Shown: positions 16,432 through 24,838, counted from the first letter of the stretch. The stretch is DNA of 64,000 bases from Devosia ginsengisoli (GCF_007859655.1 NZ_CP042304.1:2854501-2918500); one strand, 5' to 3'. Notes: generated by a model from the letters alone, not told the origin. Program-made: numbers and translations.

Positions 16432-17244
16432 TCAGAAGTGGTAGTTGATCCCGGCTTTGACCTGATGCATGGCCGCGTCGTGGCTGCCGCCGCCGCCACC
16501 GAAAAGCCCGCCCAGGCCCAGGCCGAGTCCACCGGCGGGCGCTTCCAGCGCAGGCAGGCCGATAAAGCTGTATTCGGCCGAGATCGAGACCGCCTCGGTC
16601 ACCATGGCTTCGGCGCCGAAGCCGAAGGCGGGGCCGATCAGCAACTGGTTGGCAGTGCTGCTTGAGGGCAGGTCGATGCCCGGCAGGCCGAGCAGGCCAC
16701 CCGGATCGGCCAGAGTCAGCCGCGAATTGCTGGAAACCGAGCCATTGGCCATGACGACGCCGCCCTTGAGGTAGAACAGCCAGTTGTCCTGGGTGAAGCC
16801 CATGCGGCCCTGCAGGGTGGTCAGCCAGTCGATGTTGAAACTGGTGGTGTCGGTATAGTCGATCGTGGCCGTATTGACCCCGTCGGTCATGCTGAGGGCG
16901 GCCACCGTGCTGTTGGTCTTGCCGAAGGCGCCCAGGCCGAAACCGGCCTCGAGGCCCAGCACCAGCCGGTCCCGCTGATAATTGTAGCCGCCGACAACGC
17001 CGCCATGAATGCCATTGATGCGGCCGGTTTCGGTCGCAAGGCTGCCCGTCAGGACGTCGCCACCACCCAGGTCGAGCGTCGCCGGCCCGACAGTGGAGAT
17101 CGAGCTGCCATCCATGTCGAGGCCATAGCCGCCATAGATGCCGGCGTAAAAGCCGTTCCAGTCCGTGGCGTCCTGTGCCAGCACTGCCGTGCTCATCATC
17201 GTCAGCGCAAGTGCGCCCGCCCCTGCAAACCGTCCAATCAGCAC
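16432..17244 (-). CDS. Outer-membrane beta-barrel protein
   Basis: A 270-residue porin-family protein with a signal peptide ending STAVLAQ and first strand DWNGFYAGIYGGYGLD, then GGVVGGYNYQRDRLVLGLEAGFG, FNIDWLTTLQGRMGF, and a terminal VKAGINYHF. A Gly-rich loop (GLGLGLGGLFGGGGG) interrupts the last part, larger than in Omp25. It is similar in plan to the barrel at 12241-12924 but clearly divergent. The gene is single; a regulator gene follows in the opposite order upstream. Confidence 0.88.
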   Translation of the reverse strand: MLIGRFAGAGALALTMMSTAVLAQDATDWNGFYAGIYGGYGLDMDGSSISTVGPATLDLGGGDVLTGSLATETGRINGIHGGVVGGYNYQRDRLVLGLEAGFGLGAFGKTNSTVAALSMTDGVNTATIDYTDTTSFNIDWLTTLQGRMGFTQDNWLFYLKGGVVMANGSVSSNSRLTLADPGGLLGLPGIDLPSSSTANQLLIGPAFGFGAEAMVTEAVSISAEYSFIGLPALEAPAGGLGLGLGGLFGGGGGSHDAAMHQVKAGINYHF

Positions 17245-17408
17245 CGCTCGTCTCCCTTCACCCTGTGGTCATGCCGCAGGATAGGGATCGGACGCGCGCT
17301 GCCATCATTCATATGAATGAGTGCAATTGGACCGATGACAGGAGACGGCCAAACTGTTGCCGCGCCGCAACAAATCCGGATTCAGCCGGGAGGGGGCCAG
17401 ATCGACGC

Positions 17409-18501
17409 TCATCCATCCCCGTTGAGGCGGCCGGGTCCGAAACCCTTGAGCAGGGCGATGAGCTGCCCCTGCTGGCGCGTGCCGGTCTTGCGCAGGACCT
17501 GCGCCAGATGCGTGCGCGCCGTGGCCATGCCGATGCCGCGCTGCTGGGCCACTTCGGCCAGGGTGAGGCCGGCCGCCAGCCCGGCGGCAATCCTGGCCTC
17601 GGCCACCGACAGGTCGAACAATCCGCGCAGCAGCGGCTCGGTCGGCACATTGCCGCCCGCCGAATATCCGCTCACCGCGACCATGGCGGCGCCCTGGTCG
17701 AAAATATCGCTGGCAGAGCGCTGCAGCGGAATGACATGGGTGACGATGGCGCGGTCGGAATCGACCAGCCGCATCGGGATCGACCGCACCTCGGGAACGG
17801 GCACGCCCTGCCCGGGCAGCGCGGCCTGCAGCAACTGGTCGGCTAACCGGTCGCGTGCGGCCAGCCGGCCGAAAGCTGCGGGACGCAACACGTCGGTCAG
17901 CGCTTCGAACAGGGAATTGCTGGCAATCGCCACGCCCCTGGCCGAGATGATCGCGGCAGGAATGCCGATGGCCTCCAGCGCAGCGACACCGGCACTGGCC
18001 CGTTCCATCTGCAGCCGCCAGGCCAATAGGGCTGGCGCGCGCCAGATGCGGCCTGAAACTGTCCAGCAAAGCAAAATCCCGCCTGTCGAAATCGGGAAGC
18101 CCGCGCTGCCGCTCGAAGGTGAAAAGCGCAAATTCGCCATCGGGCATGTCCACGACCGAGCCGACCTGCCAGTCGGCGCCGATCCTGACCATGTTGTCGT
18201 CATAGGGGTTGTGCCCGTTGCGCTCGTCTTCGGTGAAGAAGTCGGCGCGTTCGAGGAAGCCGGGATATTTCATCCGGCGCAGGCGAAGCGCCGGAGCATT
18301 GTCGTACCAGACGGGGCCTTGGGCGAAATCGGCCAGCGTATCGACCACATTGGGCGTTGCGCTGAACAGCGGCGGCAGCCTGGGATCGACGATCAGGATA
18401 GCGCCGGAATGCGCACCGGCCCGTGTGGCGAGCTGCCCCAGCACCTCCGGCCAAAGCTCGGGAACAAAGGCAGCCTCATAGATGCGATCGATCTCTGTCA
18501 T
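17409..18501 (-). pseudogene. LuxR-type HTH regulator, interrupted by a +1 frameshift
   Basis: The N-terminal frame runs from ATG 18501 (MTEIDRIYEAAFVPELWPEVL) to SFRPHLARAS, then breaks; the protein resumes in the next frame as LLAWRLQMERASAGVAALE and continues through IIVSARG-like sequence to a C-terminal HTH (LSVAEARIAAGLAAGLTLAEVAQQRGI with ATARTHLAQVLRKTG). Removing one base in the GGG run at 18029-18031 restores a ~363-residue regulator with a PAS-like sensory half and a LuxR HTH half, a type common in Hyphomicrobiales. The upstream and downstream halves are both well conserved, so an assembly error is likely. Target genes unknown. Confidence 0.85.
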
Positions 18502-18513
18502 GTGCCCCGACCA

Positions 18514-19173
18514 TCACAGCAGGATACCTTCCCGGTCGCGCATGACCGCGAAGTAGCGCCAGAACAGCAGCGCCGCAGCAGAACGATGCGGGGTCCAGCC
18601 CGCAGCGATGCCAATCATGTCCTTTATGGCGGGGCGAGCGTCAAGCCCAAGCCCGTGCTGCACCGCCTTGAGCAGGGCCAGGTCCCCGGCCGGAAACACA
18701 TCGGGATGGCCGGCGCAGAACATCAGATAGACTTCGGCCGTCCATGGCCCGATGCCCTTGTGGGCCACCAGATAGCGCACCGCCTCTTCGGCCGGCAGGG
18801 TTTCGAGATGGTCGAAATCGAGCGTGCCGGCCACCATGGCCTCGGCAATGGCGCGCACGGTGCGGAACTTGCTGCCGGAAAAGCCGGTGCCGCGCACCTG
18901 CTCTTCGCTCAGGGTGAGATAGGTCGTGGGATCGAGCGCGCCGGCCAGGTTTTCGAATCGGGTCCAGATGGCATTGGCGCTGGCGACGGAGACCTGCTGG
19001 CCGGTGATGACCTTGGCCATGCCGGCAAAGCCGCGCCTTGCCACGCGAGGCTGCACATCGCCGGCAAAATCCCGCACGGCGGCAAGCCGCGGGTCGATCT
19101 CCACCAGGGCCTCGATATGGCCGGTAATGGCAGCGACGCTGTCGAGGCGCGGTGACGGCGCAAGCAGGCTCAT
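18514..19173 (-). CDS. DNA-3-methyladenine glycosylase II (AlkA-type)
   Basis: A 219-residue HhH-GPD base-excision glycosylase. Visible are KVITGQQVSVASANAIWTRF, the helix-hairpin-helix LVAHKGIGPWTAEVYLMFC and the catalytic Asp in VFPAGDLALLKAV, which identify the AlkA family removing N3-methylated purines. The ATG at 19173 is preferred; a longer frame overlaps gluQ. It is divergent from gluQ with only 13 bases between the two starts. Lacks the N-terminal TATA-like domain of E. coli AlkA, as many alphaproteobacterial versions do. Confidence 0.9.
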   Translation of the reverse strand: MSLLAPSPRLDSVAAITGHIEALVEIDPRLAAVRDFAGDVQPRVARRGFAGMAKVITGQQVSVASANAIWTRFENLAGALDPTTYLTLSEEQVRGTGFSGSKFRTVRAIAEAMVAGTLDFDHLETLPAEEAVRYLVAHKGIGPWTAEVYLMFCAGHPDVFPAGDLALLKAVQHGLGLDARPAIKDMIGIAAGWTPHRSAAALLFWRYFAVMRDREGILL

Positions 19174-19186
19174 GTAGAAACGCCTC

Positions 19187-20044
19187 GTGTCAAAACAGTC
19201 ATCCAGTCCCGTCCTTCGCTTCGCGCCCAGCCCCAATGGGCTGCTGCATCTCGGCCATGCCTTTTCGGCGCTTTACACCTGGCAGGCCGCCAGCCTGCTC
19301 GGCGGCACCGCTTTGCTGCGGATCGAAGACATCGACGCCGAGCGCAGTAAACCCGAATTCACCGCCGCGATATTAAGTGACCTGCATTGGCTCGGCCTCG
19401 ACTGGCCCGAGCCGGTATTGCACCAGTCCCAGCATATGGACGCTTACGCCGAGGCGGGCAACCGCCTGCGCGACCACGGCCTGCTCTATCCCTGCTTCTG
19501 CTCACGCAGCGAAATCGCTGCCGCCGCTGAGGGCACCGACCCCGATGGCGCCCCGCTCTATCCCGGCACCTGCCGGCATCTCGACCGGGGCGAGCAGATC
19601 ACCCGGCTGGAGCGCGGCGACCCGGTACAGTTCCGGCTCGACACGGCAAAGGCCATGGATCGGGTCGGCATGCTGACCTTTACTGTGGTCGGCCCACTGG
19701 TCACCGACCGCCCGCAGGTCCGCCATGCCCGCCCCGAGCGCTGGGGCGATGTCGTGCTGCAACGCAAGGGCACGCCGACAAGCTATCACCTCAGCGTCGT
19801 GGTCGACGATGCGGCGCAGGGCATCACGCATGTGACGCGCGGCCGCGACATGGAAGCCGCGACCGATATTCATGTTCTCTTGCAGATGCTGCTGGGCCTG
19901 CCCTCGCCGATTTACAATTTTCACCGGCTGATCCTGGACGATGCAGGCAAGAAGCTGGCCAAGTCGCGGGGGTCGGAGAGCCTGCGGGGTTTGCGCGAAC
20001 AGGGTTGGACCCCGGAGGATGTACGACGGGCGGTGGGGCTCTAG
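19187..20044 (+). CDS. gluQ: Glutamyl-Q tRNA(Asp) synthetase
   Basis: A 285-residue truncated glutamyl-tRNA synthetase lacking the anticodon-binding domain; it attaches glutamate to queuosine of tRNA-Asp. RFAPSPNGLLHLGHAFSAL holds the HIGH-like motif, LRIEDIDAERSKPEF follows, a zinc site is formed by YPCFCSRSEI and YPGTCRHL, and the KMSKS counterpart is KKLAKSRGSES. Length fits the YadB/GluQ family (~290). The GTG at 19187 has no clear ribosome site, and the promoter must lie within alkA; translation may be leaderless. Confidence 0.92.
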   Translation: MSKQSSSPVLRFAPSPNGLLHLGHAFSALYTWQAASLLGGTALLRIEDIDAERSKPEFTAAILSDLHWLGLDWPEPVLHQSQHMDAYAEAGNRLRDHGLLYPCFCSRSEIAAAAEGTDPDGAPLYPGTCRHLDRGEQITRLERGDPVQFRLDTAKAMDRVGMLTFTVVGPLVTDRPQVRHARPERWGDVVLQRKGTPTSYHLSVVVDDAAQGITHVTRGRDMEAATDIHVLLQMLLGLPSPIYNFHRLILDDAGKKLAKSRGSESLRGLREQGWTPEDVRRAVGL

Positions 20045-20055
20045 CGCCCAGTAGC

Positions 20056-20141
20056 CCTCATGGTGAGCCCGTCGAACCACGAGGGCGTGGCACGACAGCT
20101 CCACTCACCCGACCTCGTGGTTCGACAAGCTCACCATGAGG
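20056..20141. repeat. Intergenic inverted repeat, family A copy 1
   Basis: CCTCATGGTGAGCCCGTCG on the left pairs with CGACAAGCTCACCATGAGG on the right, continued by CCACGAGG and CCTCGTGG. The whole forms a long hairpin between gluQ and the epimerase gene; a second copy is at 43081-43162. Confidence 0.85.
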
Positions 20142-20156
20142 TCTCGTGTAGTTCTG

Positions 20157-21110
20157 TCACGCCGCCGCCTTGCCCTGCTCACCCAGCAGCTCGGTCACCG
20201 TCGCCGCAACCGCCTCGTCCAGCGGCGTGACAAACCCCTCCCCCAGCACCCCATCAAGCCGCTTGTCCGTCAGCTCCATTTCGTTCAGCCACAGATAGCG
20301 CATGCGATAAATGTCGCGCATGACCGGATTGACCAAGCCCACCGCGCGCAGCATCCACCAGGCCAGCGGCGCCGGCTCGAGCGGTTTGGGCGCGGCCTTG
20401 CGGATGGCCGTCAGCATCTGGCGATGGCTCACCCAATGGCCGGCAAAGTGGAAATTCTCGAACCGGGCGAGGCGCGCCCGCTGCTCCGCCAGAGCCACGA
20501 AGGCGCGGCCAAGATCGGGCAGATAGGCCCAGCTATGGCGCAGGTCGAGATCGCCCATATGGTAGACCTTGCCCTTGGCGTGATCCATCAGCATGGCCGC
20601 TTCGAACCATTCGCCACGATTGCCCGGCCCGTAGAAATCGCCGGCCCGCAGGATGATGACCTGAAACCCGTCCTCGCGCGCCGCCTTGGCCAGCATCTGT
20701 TCGAGCCGGATGCGGATGGCGCCGCGCGGCGCCTCGGCATCCTGCCGCAGTTCGGGCCCGACCACGCGATCCCCGGCGCGGTAATTGTAGATCGTGCCGG
20801 GAAACAGCAGCGTCTTGCCGCTGCCCCTCATGGCATCCAGCACCACCTGCAACTGCGCCTCGGCCCGGCCATTGCCCCAGCGGTCGTAGCGCAGATGCAG
20901 ACCATGCACCACGACATCGGCATCGGCGATGGCCGCCTTGACCACATCAAGGTCGTCGGCATCCCCGGCGATGAAATGCGTGCCCGCGACCAGGCGGCGA
21001 TTGCTTCGGCCCAGGCCCGTGACGGCCCAGCCGGCTTGCTGAAAGGCGACCACGGCAGCATTGCCCAGATGGCCGTTGCTGCCCAGGACAGTGACATTAC
21101 CCTTGCTCAT
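20157..21110 (-). CDS. NAD(P)-dependent epimerase/dehydratase-family protein
   Basis: A 317-residue extended-SDR-like protein. The nucleotide fold begins VTVLGSNGHLGNAAVVAF (GxxGxxG), with DVVVHGLHLRYDRWG and FPGTIYNYRAG in place of the classical YxxxK triad region. The Tyr at IYNY is the candidate catalytic residue, but the Lys four residues later is absent, so it may be a non-catalytic or atypical member. Divergent from a LysR gene that may control it. Substrate unknown. Confidence 0.82.
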   Translation of the reverse strand: MSKGNVTVLGSNGHLGNAAVVAFQQAGWAVTGLGRSNRRLVAGTHFIAGDADDLDVVKAAIADADVVVHGLHLRYDRWGNGRAEAQLQVVLDAMRGSGKTLLFPGTIYNYRAGDRVVGPELRQDAEAPRGAIRIRLEQMLAKAAREDGFQVIILRAGDFYGPGNRGEWFEAAMLMDHAKGKVYHMGDLDLRHSWAYLPDLGRAFVALAEQRARLARFENFHFAGHWVSHRQMLTAIRKAAPKPLEPAPLAWWMLRAVGLVNPVMRDIYRMRYLWLNEMELTDKRLDGVLGEGFVTPLDEAVAATVTELLGEQGKAAA

Positions 21111-21130
21111 GATGTGTTCCTCGATTGCTT

Positions 21131-21163
21131 GATGACAGCATCATGCTCGATACGTTATCGTAT
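21131..21163. promoter_or_regulatory. Two palindromes between the epimerase and LysR genes
   Basis: GATG-ACAG-CATC (21131-21142) and ATACG-TTAT-CGTAT (21150-21163) are perfect short inverted repeats in the 89-base divergent gap. The second contains a T-N-A spacing compatible with LysR boxes. Confidence 0.55.
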
Positions 21164-21199
21164 GACGATTGACAGATATCGTGGGTTCAACATTCAAGA

Positions 21200-22105
21200 A
21201 TGAATAGGCAACCGGATTGGGCGCTGTGGCGCAGTTTTGCCGCCGTAGTGGCGGAAGGCTCGCTCTCGGGCGCGGCGCGGGCCATCGGGCTCAGCCAGCC
21301 CACCATCGGCCGGCATGTGGAAACGCTGGAGGCCGACCTGGAGCTGAACCTGTTCGAGCGGACCATGAACGGCCTCAAGCCCAATGCCACGGCGCTCCGC
21401 CTCTATGAGCCGGTGACCCGCGCCCAGGCGGCGCTGGCGGAGGCCGGCATCGTCGCGGCGGGGGCGCAGGAAGATGTCGGCGGCACGGTGCGGCTCACCG
21501 CCAGCGCCATGATTTCCAACTATGTGCTGCCCGGCCTGCTGGTGCCGATCCGCGACCTGCATCCGCGCATCGCCATCGAGACCATACCCTCCGATTCGGC
21601 GGAAAACCTGCTGATGCGCGAAGCCGACATTGCCGTCCGCATGTTCCGGCCGACCCAGCTCGAACTGGTCACCCGCTATCTCGGCGATATTCCGCTGGTG
21701 GCGGTGGCGCATGAAAGCTACCTCGCCCGCCGCGGCCAGCCGCTCGAGCTGGCGGATCTGTGGGAACACGACCTCATCGGCTTCGACCGCTCCGACGCCA
21801 TCCTGACCCATGCGCGGGGCCTGGGCTTTTCCATCACCCGCGATCATTTCATGCTGCGCTCGGACGACCAGGCCCATCTGTGGGAACTGATCAAGGCGGG
21901 GCTGGGTATCGGCTTCGGCCAGCTCAACCTGGTGCATCGCACGCCGGGCATGGTGGCTTTGCCGCTGGACCTGGCCATCCCGCCGCTGCCGATCTGGCTG
22001 ACCACGCACAGGGAATTGTTCACGTCGCACCGGATTCGTGCCATCTATGACGCGCTGGCCGAGGGACTCACCGCCTATATCAATGACCAGCAGACCAATC
22101 GGTAG
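21200..22105 (+). CDS. LysR-family transcriptional regulator
   Basis: A 301-residue LTTR. The N-terminal winged HTH reads WALWRSFAAVVAEGSLSGAARAIGLSQPTIGRHVETLE, followed by the linker helix and the periplasmic-binding-like effector domain (about 90-295). The divergent orientation to the epimerase gene and the palindromes between them make the epimerase the likely target. Start ATG 21200 lies in a gap with no strong SD. Effector unknown. Confidence 0.92.
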   Translation: MNRQPDWALWRSFAAVVAEGSLSGAARAIGLSQPTIGRHVETLEADLELNLFERTMNGLKPNATALRLYEPVTRAQAALAEAGIVAAGAQEDVGGTVRLTASAMISNYVLPGLLVPIRDLHPRIAIETIPSDSAENLLMREADIAVRMFRPTQLELVTRYLGDIPLVAVAHESYLARRGQPLELADLWEHDLIGFDRSDAILTHARGLGFSITRDHFMLRSDDQAHLWELIKAGLGIGFGQLNLVHRTPGMVALPLDLAIPPLPIWLTTHRELFTSHRIRAIYDALAEGLTAYINDQQTNR

Positions 22106-22111
22106 GACCTC

Positions 22112-22312
22112 ATGCAGACCGCTCTCAATATCGCCATCGCCCTTGCACTGCTCTTCGTCGTCATCGTGCTCGGCCTGGGCCTGTGGAACATGATGAAGGG
22201 CGGGCCGGGCAATACCAGCCAGCGCCTGATGCGCCTGCGCGTCGCCGGACAGGCCGTGGCCCTGATCCTGCTGCTGGGCGCGCTGTTCTTCTTCGGCAGC
22301 GGCCGCGGCTAG
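22112..22312 (+). CDS. HIG1-like twin-transmembrane small protein
   Basis: A 66-residue membrane protein with two hydrophobic helices (IAIALALLFVVIVLGLGLW and VALILLLGALFFFG) joined by a short basic loop NTSQRLMRLRVAGQ. This is the HIG_1_N-like arrangement of a small protein family found upstream of cobalamin adenosyltransferase in Hyphomicrobiales; in mitochondria the relatives help respiratory-complex assembly. Its function in bacteria is not established. It begins 6 bases after the LysR stop and is followed within 11 bases by the adenosyltransferase. Confidence 0.85.
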   Translation: MQTALNIAIALALLFVVIVLGLGLWNMMKGGPGNTSQRLMRLRVAGQAVALILLLGALFFFGSGRG

Positions 22313-22323
22313 GGCCGCCAGCC

Positions 22324-22920
22324 ATGATCAAGCTCAACCGCATCTATACGCGCACCGGCGACGACGGCACGACAGGACTCGTGCGCGGCCCCCGCCGGCC
22401 CAAATACGACCCGCGCATCGACGCCTATGGCACGGTCGAGGAAGCCAATGCCACGATCGGCATGGCGCGGCTGCATACCAATTCCATGCCCCGGATCGAC
22501 ATGCTGCTGGGCCGCATCCAGAACGACCTGTTCGACGTCGGCTCGGACCTGGCGACGCCCGGCGCCGACGCAGCCGATGCCGAATATCCCTCGCTGCGCA
22601 TCCGCCCGGTACAGACCGAATTCCTCGAAAAGCAGATCGACCATTACAATGCCGAGCTCGAACCGCTCCGCAGCTTCATCCTGCCCGGCGGTTCCCCACT
22701 CGCGGCTTGCCTCCATGTGGCGCGCACCGTAACGCGGCGGGCCGAGCGCATCACCGTGGAACTGGCGGCGGCCGAGCCCGATACCAGCCCCGAGGCCCTG
22801 CGCTATCTCAACCGCCTCTCCGACCTGCTCTTCGTGCTGTCGCGCGTAGCCAATGCCAATGGCGTCAAGGACGTGCTGTGGGTGCCCGGCAACCATGGCG
22901 ACATCAAGAAGGGCGGCTGA
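22324..22920 (+). CDS. Cob(I)yrinic acid a,c-diamide adenosyltransferase (PduO type)
   Basis: A 198-residue enzyme adding the adenosyl group to cobalt of cobalamin. The ATP-binding N-terminus is RIYTRTGDDGTTGLVRG, followed by DAYGTVEEANATIG, FILPGGSPLAACLHVARTVTRRAER and LNRLSDLLFVLSRVAN, all typical of the PduO family. ATG 22324 lies 11 bases after the HIG1-like gene, and its TGA overlaps the rhomboid ATG (TGATG). It implies use of adenosylcobalamin in this organism. Confidence 0.93.
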   Translation: MIKLNRIYTRTGDDGTTGLVRGPRRPKYDPRIDAYGTVEEANATIGMARLHTNSMPRIDMLLGRIQNDLFDVGSDLATPGADAADAEYPSLRIRPVQTEFLEKQIDHYNAELEPLRSFILPGGSPLAACLHVARTVTRRAERITVELAAAEPDTSPEALRYLNRLSDLLFVLSRVANANGVKDVLWVPGNHGDIKKGG

Positions 22921-23603
22921 TGTTCCTGCCGCTGCATGATCGCAACGCCATCCGCCACATCCGCTTCCCCTACGTGAATTACGGGCTGATCGCGATCACC
23001 ACGCTCTGCTTCCTGCTGCAATCGGTACTGCCGCCGGCCACCTTCGACCAGGCCACCATCAATTTCGGCATGATCCCCATCGTGGTGCGCGACGTCTATC
23101 CCCAGCCTCTGCCCTGGCTGCCCGATTGGGCCACGCTGCTGACCTATCAGTTCCTGCACGTCAACTGGCTGCATCTGCTCAGCAACATGCTGTTCCTCTG
23201 GGTCTTCGGCGACAATATCGAGGACGCGCTGGGCCACGCCAAATTCCTGCTGTTCTACCTCGCCTGCGGTGTCTGCGCCGCCCTGGCGCATCTGGTGTTC
23301 AACCTCAACGACAACGGTCCGCTGATCGGCGCCTCGGGCGCCGTGGCCGGGGTGATGGGCGCCTATATCCTGCTCTACCCCCATGCCCGCGTCTTCGTGC
23401 TGGCGCGCATCGTCATCCCCATTCCCCTGCCGGTCCCCGCCTTCTGGATGCTGGGCTTCTGGGTGGCGACGCAGCTCTTCTACGTGTTGATCGGCTCGGA
23501 AGAGCCGGTGGCCTGGTGGGCGCATCTGGGTGGCTTTGTCACCGGCGTAGTGCTGGCGGCCGGGCTAAAGCGGCGCGACGTGGCACTGCTGGGCGGCCGC
23601 TAA
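22920..23603 (+). CDS. Rhomboid-family intramembrane serine protease
   Basis: A 227-residue membrane protein with six to seven helices. The serine motif GASGAVAG has Ser ~139, His ~202 lies in AWWAHLGGFVTG, and the HLLSNMLFLW segment supplies the oxyanion His/Asn. It carries the conserved WR-like loop region of the family. The start overlaps the preceding gene by one base. In alphaproteobacteria this rhomboid sits in the same cobalamin adenosyltransferase operon; its substrate is unknown. Confidence 0.92.
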   Translation: MFLPLHDRNAIRHIRFPYVNYGLIAITTLCFLLQSVLPPATFDQATINFGMIPIVVRDVYPQPLPWLPDWATLLTYQFLHVNWLHLLSNMLFLWVFGDNIEDALGHAKFLLFYLACGVCAALAHLVFNLNDNGPLIGASGAVAGVMGAYILLYPHARVFVLARIVIPIPLPVPAFWMLGFWVATQLFYVLIGSEEPVAWWAHLGGFVTGVVLAAGLKRRDVALLGGR

Positions 23604-23694
23604 AGATTTCACGAAATTGCCACGATTGCCCAAGGTTTTGTTCATAACCGCTGCCTAGAGTTGGCCGTGGACTGCCAGCGAAAGGAGGTCCGCT

Positions 23695-23877
23695 ATGAAT
23701 ACCGACCTCTCGATGCAGATGCTGCAGATGAACTCGATGAAGCTGCAGAACAGCATGCAGATCGCCGTGTTCAAGAAGGCGCATGAAATGCAGACCGATC
23801 TGCTCGAAACCCTGATGCAGACCGCGCTTTCGGCACCGCCGCCCGGACAGGGCGCCAAGATCGACAAGCTGGCCTAG
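23695..23877 (+). CDS. YjfB-like small protein (putative motility protein)
   Basis: A 60-residue Met- and Gln-rich coiled protein (MQMLQMNSMKLQNSMQIAVFKKAHEMQTDLLETLMQ) ending with PPPGQGAKIDKLA. The composition and C-terminal PPPGxG motif match the YjfB/putative motility protein family of tiny Bacillus and proteobacterial proteins. The unusual AAAGGAGGT ribosome site seven bases upstream predicts strong translation. Role unknown; no flagellar genes lie nearby. It is followed 17 bases later by another tiny gene. Confidence 0.75.
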   Translation: MNTDLSMQMLQMNSMKLQNSMQIAVFKKAHEMQTDLLETLMQTALSAPPPGQGAKIDKLA

Positions 23878-23894
23878 CCGCCGGAGGGTCCTCC

Positions 23895-24113
23895 ATGAGC
23901 GCCGCCATCGGCATCAGCCCCGCCATCATGATCAGCCGCAAGGCCCACGCCGCCGCCGGACAGGGCAATGCACTGGTCGAAGTCGCCCGCCTGCGCGCCG
24001 ATCTCAGCGTGGCGGCGCAGCGCGAACATGACAGGACGGCATTGCTGCACCCGGAAGCCGATATCGCGCCCCCGGCCATCTATACCGGCGCGGATGTGGA
24101 CCGGCTGGTCTAG
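23895..24113 (+). CDS. Hypothetical 72-residue protein
   Basis: Ala-rich small protein, MSAAIGISPAIMISRKAHAAAG to the C-terminal IYTGADVDRLV, with GGAGGGT upstream of ATG 23895. The 17-base spacing after the YjfB-like gene and both strong ribosome sites suggest co-expression. No domain is recognised, and it stops in the intergenic repeat at 24113. It could be a real small protein; low similarity information. Confidence 0.55.
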   Translation: MSAAIGISPAIMISRKAHAAAGQGNALVEVARLRADLSVAAQREHDRTALLHPEADIAPPAIYTGADVDRLV

Positions 24114-24160
24114 AGCGTTTCCAGCAAAAGTGGCAACGGTTTTGCGGTTCGGAAACGCGA
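24113..24160 (+). repeat. Short palindromic intergenic repeat, family E copy 2
   Basis: GCGTTTCCAGCAAAAGTGG is followed by CAACGGTTTTGCGGTTCGG and AAACGC, whose ends complement GCGTTT. It is the inverted partner of the 1138-1184 element and lies between the two converging genes at 24113 and 24162. Confidence 0.75.
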
Positions 24161-24161
24161 C

Positions 24162-24824
24162 TTAGGAAACCAGCTCGATCATCTTCTCGACCACCGCCTC
24201 GCCATCGGGCGTGTCCCAATGGGCCGGGCCCTGCAGCACGGCCAGTTCGCAGCCATTCTCGTCCAGCACCAGCGTCGCGGGCAGGCCGACCGCCACCGCC
24301 TGTTGCTTGAGGCGTTCGAAGGCGGCAAAGGTGTCGTCGGCATAGAGCGGCAGATTGGCGAAGCTGTTCTCGTCGAGGAAAGCCTGCGCCTTGTCCTGGC
24401 CGCCTGCCCCGATATCGAGATTGATGGGCAGCACCATGAAGGCATCCGAATTGTATTTGGTGGCCAGCGCGTCAAGCGCCGGCATTTCCTCGCGGCAGGG
24501 CACGCACCAACTGGCCCAGAAATTGACCAGCAGCGCCTTGCCCTTGAAATCGGCAATGGTCATGTCCTTGCCGGCGGCATCTTTGAACGCCATGGTCGCG
24601 TAGCCGCGCCCCTCGCCGGTGCCGTTGAGCGCCGCCAGTTCTCCCACCGCCGCCATGTCGATGGCCTCGGCCGCCTCCCGCTGCACCGGGCATTCCTTTG
24701 CCTGCCCGGCATTGCCGAGCCACACCCACGCCGCTATAGCTACCGCCAATCCCGCCAAACCCAGGATGATCCACAGCCGGACCCGGCTCGGTGCTCCGGG
24801 AAGGGGTGCTTGCGTATCGGTCAT
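24162..24824 (-). CDS. tlpA: TlpA-type thiol:disulfide oxidoreductase (thioredoxin-like)
   Basis: A 220-residue membrane-anchored periplasmic thioredoxin. One N-terminal transmembrane helix (WIILGLAGLAVAIAAWVW) is followed by a thioredoxin fold with the catalytic WCVPC in LLVNFWASWCVPCREEMPAL and the cis-Pro in VGLPATLVLDENG. TlpA supports cytochrome c oxidase and heme protein maturation by reducing disulfides. ATG 24824 is preceded by GGAGACC; an ATG five codons earlier lacks a good site. Divergent from argH with 14 bases between starts; the tlpA/argH pair is a conserved order in Hyphomicrobiales. Confidence 0.93.
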   Translation of the reverse strand: MTDTQAPLPGAPSRVRLWIILGLAGLAVAIAAWVWLGNAGQAKECPVQREAAEAIDMAAVGELAALNGTGEGRGYATMAFKDAAGKDMTIADFKGKALLVNFWASWCVPCREEMPALDALATKYNSDAFMVLPINLDIGAGGQDKAQAFLDENSFANLPLYADDTFAAFERLKQQAVAVGLPATLVLDENGCELAVLQGPAHWDTPDGEAVVEKMIELVS

Positions 24825-24838
24825 AGAGGTCTCCGGCA

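Noticed and set aside
17317..19155. 612-codon plus-strand open frame
   Set aside because: Shadow of the LuxR and AlkA genes on the other strand; low-complexity translation and no ribosome site.
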